Source: CAVZGO01 sp963774935 (GTDB lineage: Bacteria; Chloroflexota; Anaerolineae; Anaerolineales; UBA4823). From it: a stretch of 64,000 bases of DNA. The translations under genes and the position numbers were made by a program. The notes under the pieces are model-generated. The model did no database searches. It saw nothing but the letters and a program-made list of their open reading frames with translations, and was not told the origin of the DNA. Where the stretch lies: assembly GCA_963774935.1 (NCBI GenBank), contig CAVZGO010000001.1, positions 372,001 through 436,000 on the forward strand, in the 5' to 3' direction. Positions 61,354-64,000 of the stretch are shown in pieces. Numbering within the stretch: the stretch's first letter is position 1; every line of letters begins with the position of its first letter.

Positions 61354-63120
61354 ATGTTGGTAGAACTGCGTATCGAAAATTTCGCCATCATCGACCGGCT
61401 TGATTTCACCCTCCAGCCAGGGTTGATTACATTCACAGGTGAGACCGGAGCTGGAAAGTCGATCATCATCGACGCAGTTGAGTTGCTTATGGGCGGCAGA
61501 GCGGAGGCGTCGATGATCCGCAGTGGTTGCGACCGCGCCAATATCGAAGGCGTGTTTGCGATCCCACCCGCCAGCCGCGAGGAGCTTCTTGCAATAATAA
61601 CCCGCGAAGAGCTGCTCGACGATCCCGATCACATCGAATTAGGGCGCGAGATACGCGCAAACGGTCGCAGCGTCGCGCGCGTCAATGGGCGTAATATCAG
61701 CACCAGCCTGCTGCGCGAATTAGGCGAATATCTGATTGATGTCCACGGGCAATCCGAGCATCTCTCACTGCTGCGCGTCAGCCAGCATCTGGGGCTGTTG
61801 GACAGGTATCTCGCGGCAGATGAAGGTGCATCTTTTCACCAGCATTTTCAAGCATATCGAAAAACATACCATCGGTTGCAGTCTGTACAATCGGAAATCA
61901 AGGAAATTCGCCAGGCTGAGCGGGATGCCGCTCGTAGGGCGGACATGCTTACATTCCAAATCAATGAAATCCAGGCTGCACGCTTACATCCAGGCGAGGA
62001 TGAGCTCCTGCGCGATGAGCGAAACCGTCTCGCTAACGCTGAAAGCCTGGCGTCCCTTGGGCAGCAGGGATTGGTGACGCTGGATGAAGGTTCACCTGAT
62101 GCGCAATCTGCGACGGAGCTGTTCGGTCAAACGCTGGACGCAATAAATGGCTTGGCTCGGCTTGATCCTACCCTGGCGGAAATGCATGATCAAGCCCAAC
62201 AGCTTTTTGAGAGCATGACCGACTTGAGCAGAAGTTTACGCATTTATGTTGATGGGATCGAATTTAATCCTAAGCGCCTTGACCAGGTCGAAGAGCGTCT
62301 TGGATTGATCCATAACCTGAAGCGTAAATACGGCGACTCGATCCAATCTGTGCTTGAATATGGCGAAACCGCACAGCGCCAGCTTGATCAAATTACTCAT
62401 GCCGGTGAGCAGCTTGAGACCCTCGAAGCCGAATGTGCCAGCCTGCTCACCCAGATCGGTGAAGAGGGCAGTACCTTATCGAAATTGCGACATACCGCTG
62501 CCGAAAAACTGCAGGCAGCCATCGAAGCCGAGCTGATCGAGCTGCATATGGCAGGAGCACGCTTCCAGGTAGAATTCCAGCAAGAGGCTGACCCTGAAGG
62601 TGCGCTGGTATCGGATGGATCACGACTGGCTTACTTTGCCACAGGGCTCGAGAAAGTCGAGTTTTTAATCGCCCCCAACCCTGGAGAAGGATTGAAGCCG
62701 TTGGCAAAAATCGCCTCAGGTGGTGAAACCTCCAGATTGATGTTAGCTCTCAAGGATGTACTCGCCAAAGCTGACCATATTCCGACATTGATCTTTGATG
62801 AGATAGACCAGGGCATTGGTGGTCGGGTAGGAACAATCGTAGGTGAAAAACTGTGGGAGTTGGCCCGCCAGCAGCATCAGGTGCTGTGTATTACCCACTT
62901 GCCGCAGCTTGCAGTCTTTGGTTCGCAGCATTTTCATGTCACTAAATCCGTCCATGACGGGCGCACGACCACACAGGTACAGGCGCTGCACGGAGAAACC
63001 CGAATTCGGGAACTTGCACAGATGTTGGGCACCGTCAGTCCAGGCACGCTGCAATCTGCCCGTGAATTGGTAAAATTCGCAGAAAATAAGCAAGCACAAA
63101 ACAAAATTAATCCTATATAA
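61354..63120 (+). CDS. recN: DNA repair protein RecN
   Basis: SMC-like ATPase of double-strand break repair. 588 residues: N-terminal ATPase half with LRIENFAIIDRLDF and P-loop TGETGAGKSIIID (about 31-43), long coiled coils (about 160-400), and the C-terminal half with SGGETSRLMLALK (signature) and TLIFDEIDQGIGGR (Walker B). Intact. It follows the zinc-ribbon gene by one base, in the conserved nadK-recN neighbourhood. Confidence 0.95.
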   Translation: MLVELRIENFAIIDRLDFTLQPGLITFTGETGAGKSIIIDAVELLMGGRAEASMIRSGCDRANIEGVFAIPPASREELLAIITREELLDDPDHIELGREIRANGRSVARVNGRNISTSLLRELGEYLIDVHGQSEHLSLLRVSQHLGLLDRYLAADEGASFHQHFQAYRKTYHRLQSVQSEIKEIRQAERDAARRADMLTFQINEIQAARLHPGEDELLRDERNRLANAESLASLGQQGLVTLDEGSPDAQSATELFGQTLDAINGLARLDPTLAEMHDQAQQLFESMTDLSRSLRIYVDGIEFNPKRLDQVEERLGLIHNLKRKYGDSIQSVLEYGETAQRQLDQITHAGEQLETLEAECASLLTQIGEEGSTLSKLRHTAAEKLQAAIEAELIELHMAGARFQVEFQQEADPEGALVSDGSRLAYFATGLEKVEFLIAPNPGEGLKPLAKIASGGETSRLMLALKDVLAKADHIPTLIFDEIDQGIGGRVGTIVGEKLWELARQQHQVLCITHLPQLAVFGSQHFHVTKSVHDGRTTTQVQALHGETRIRELAQMLGTVSPGTLQSARELVKFAENKQAQNKINPI

Positions 63121-63186
63121 TACTAGTGTGAACATGATTTTCTACCTAGGCCTAGATTCGAAAATGAGTAAAAAGTGCAAGATATG

Positions 63187-63223
63187 AAAGTGGGACATGG
63201 ATTAATCCTGTTCCACTTTTTTT
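63187..63223 (+). terminator. terminator of recN
   Basis: AAAGTGGGACA (63187-63197) and TGTTCCACTTT (63209-63219) pair over 11 positions with one G-U, followed by a T-run to about 63223. Confidence 0.85.
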
Positions 63224-63245
63224 ATCCATTTCAGTAAGACATCGC

Positions 63246-63266
63246 CGCGTCGAATTATTCGATGCG
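63246..63266. promoter_or_regulatory. 21-base imperfect palindrome upstream of the UPF0261 gene
   Basis: Core TCGAAT-T-ATTCGA flanked by CGC and GCG, symmetrical apart from the central base and one pair. It lies about 60 bases before the ATG of the downstream gene. The size and symmetry fit an operator for a dimeric repressor. Confidence 0.45.
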
Positions 63267-63325
63267 TTGATTGCCACCAAACCAACCGAAGATCTAGTGT
63301 TTCAAAAATTTAAAAGGAGACCACA

Positions 63326-64000
63326 ATGACAAAGACTGTAGTAATCGTGGGGGCGCTCGATACCAAAGGTCAAGAATTCGCCTTTGTTAAAGAGCTGATG
63401 AAAAAAGAAGGCCTGAACACCCTGACTGTTGACTTTGGGGTAATGGGCGAACCTGCTTTTGCACCGGACATTTCCCGTAAAGAGGTAGCCAGTGCTGGCG
63501 GTGGGGACCTGGCTTACCTTGCCTCCGGTGAACACAAGGATGTCGCCATGCAGGTCATGGCAGACGGTCTGGCAAAAGTCGTGCGTAAACTATACGACGA
63601 CGGCAAGCTCGATGGCATTATTGGCATGGGCGGCAGCGGCGGTACTTCGATTGCTACTACAGCCATGCGCACCCTGCCCGTCGGTGTGCCGAAGTTGATG
63701 CTCTCCACCGTCGGTGGAGGCGATGTCAGCGTATACGCTGGCACGAAAGATATCACCTTCATGCCCTCGATTGTCGATGTCGCTGGCTTCAACAGCATCA
63801 GCCGTGCAATCTACACCAACGCTGCCGGTGCAATCGCTGGAATGGTGAAAGTCGAGCGCCCGCCTGCCGTAGATGAGAAACCGCTGGTGGTTGCATCCAT
63901 GTTTGGGAACACCACCAAGTCTGTCGATCATGCTCGCGGGATTCTCGAAGAAAAAGGCTATGAGGTACTGGTCTTCCACGCCACAGGTTCAGGCGGCAAG
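63326..64000 (+). CDS. UPF0261/Tm-1-like ATP-binding protein, truncated at the window end
   Basis: 225 residues are visible and the frame is open at the edge. TKTVVIVGALDTKGQEFAFVKEL, GIIGMGGSGGTSIATTAM, VGVPKLMLSTVGGGDVS and VASMFGNTTKSVDHARG are typical of the Tm-1-like ATP-binding family, whose bacterial members are of unknown function and often lie next to a TIM-barrel partner. GGAGA precedes ATG 63326. A possible operator and the recN terminator lie upstream. Confidence 0.88.
   Translation, partial: MTKTVVIVGALDTKGQEFAFVKELMKKEGLNTLTVDFGVMGEPAFAPDISRKEVASAGGGDLAYLASGEHKDVAMQVMADGLAKVVRKLYDDGKLDGIIGMGGSGGTSIATTAMRTLPVGVPKLMLSTVGGGDVSVYAGTKDITFMPSIVDVAGFNSISRAIYTNAAGAIAGMVKVERPPAVDEKPLVVASMFGNTTKSVDHARGILEEKGYEVLVFHATGSGGK

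Overview
The window looks like one contig piece from a draft genome of a Chloroflexota bacterium, most likely class Anaerolineae. This is an inference from gene content and protein style: a bacterial translin-family gene, an EF-Tu with PGHRDY in its G3 region, zinc-type S14/S4/L36, a TDH-type epimerase, UPF0261 and DUF3467. No search was run. It holds no rRNA operon, CRISPR array, insertion sequence or prophage, and no gene-free stretch longer than about 300 bases.

Layout. (1) 1-5.3 kb: end of a surface-polysaccharide region (multi-pass membrane protein, family 2 glycosyltransferase, DegT/WecE aminotransferase), then ruvX and mltG. (2) 5.3-20.4 kb: housekeeping genes on both strands (lon, folC, SanA-like, HD hydrolase, lipoprotein, a degenerate tyrosine recombinase, uvrC, pncC, metG, primary-type sigma factor, yceD, rdgB, alpha/beta hydrolase), then tRNA-Val. 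(3) 20.6-48 kb: mazG, then a very long leftward transcription/translation block read as rpoB > rpsL-rpsG-fusA-tuf > S10-spc-alpha genes > truA-rplM-rpsI. rpoC is not after rpoB and infA is not between map and rpmJ. (4) 48-55.7 kb: era; an ECF sigma/anti-sigma/repeat-lipoprotein operon with a recognisable autoregulatory promoter; YitT; a dehydrogenase; an S51-like protein; a TDH-like epimerase. (5) 55.7-63.1 kb, rightward: lipoprotein, orphan DNA methyltransferase, ssb with a structured leader, DUF3467, translin-family protein, a membrane Cas4-like nuclease split by one in-frame stop, NAD kinase, zinc-ribbon membrane protein, recN. The window ends inside a UPF0261 gene.

The most notable find is upstream of metG. 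A strong promoter begins what appears to be a leaderless 38-codon ORF with five Met codons in eight positions. It is followed by mutually exclusive hairpins ending in an intrinsic terminator just before metG. This has the architecture of ribosome-mediated attenuation of methionyl-tRNA synthetase.

Sequence quality: at least fifteen single-base frame breaks occur, several in genes that should be essential (rpsH, metG) or highly conserved (lon, mltG). In every affected gene the length becomes a multiple of three once the inferred breaks are corrected. I read these as consensus errors of the assembly and give the reconstructed spans.
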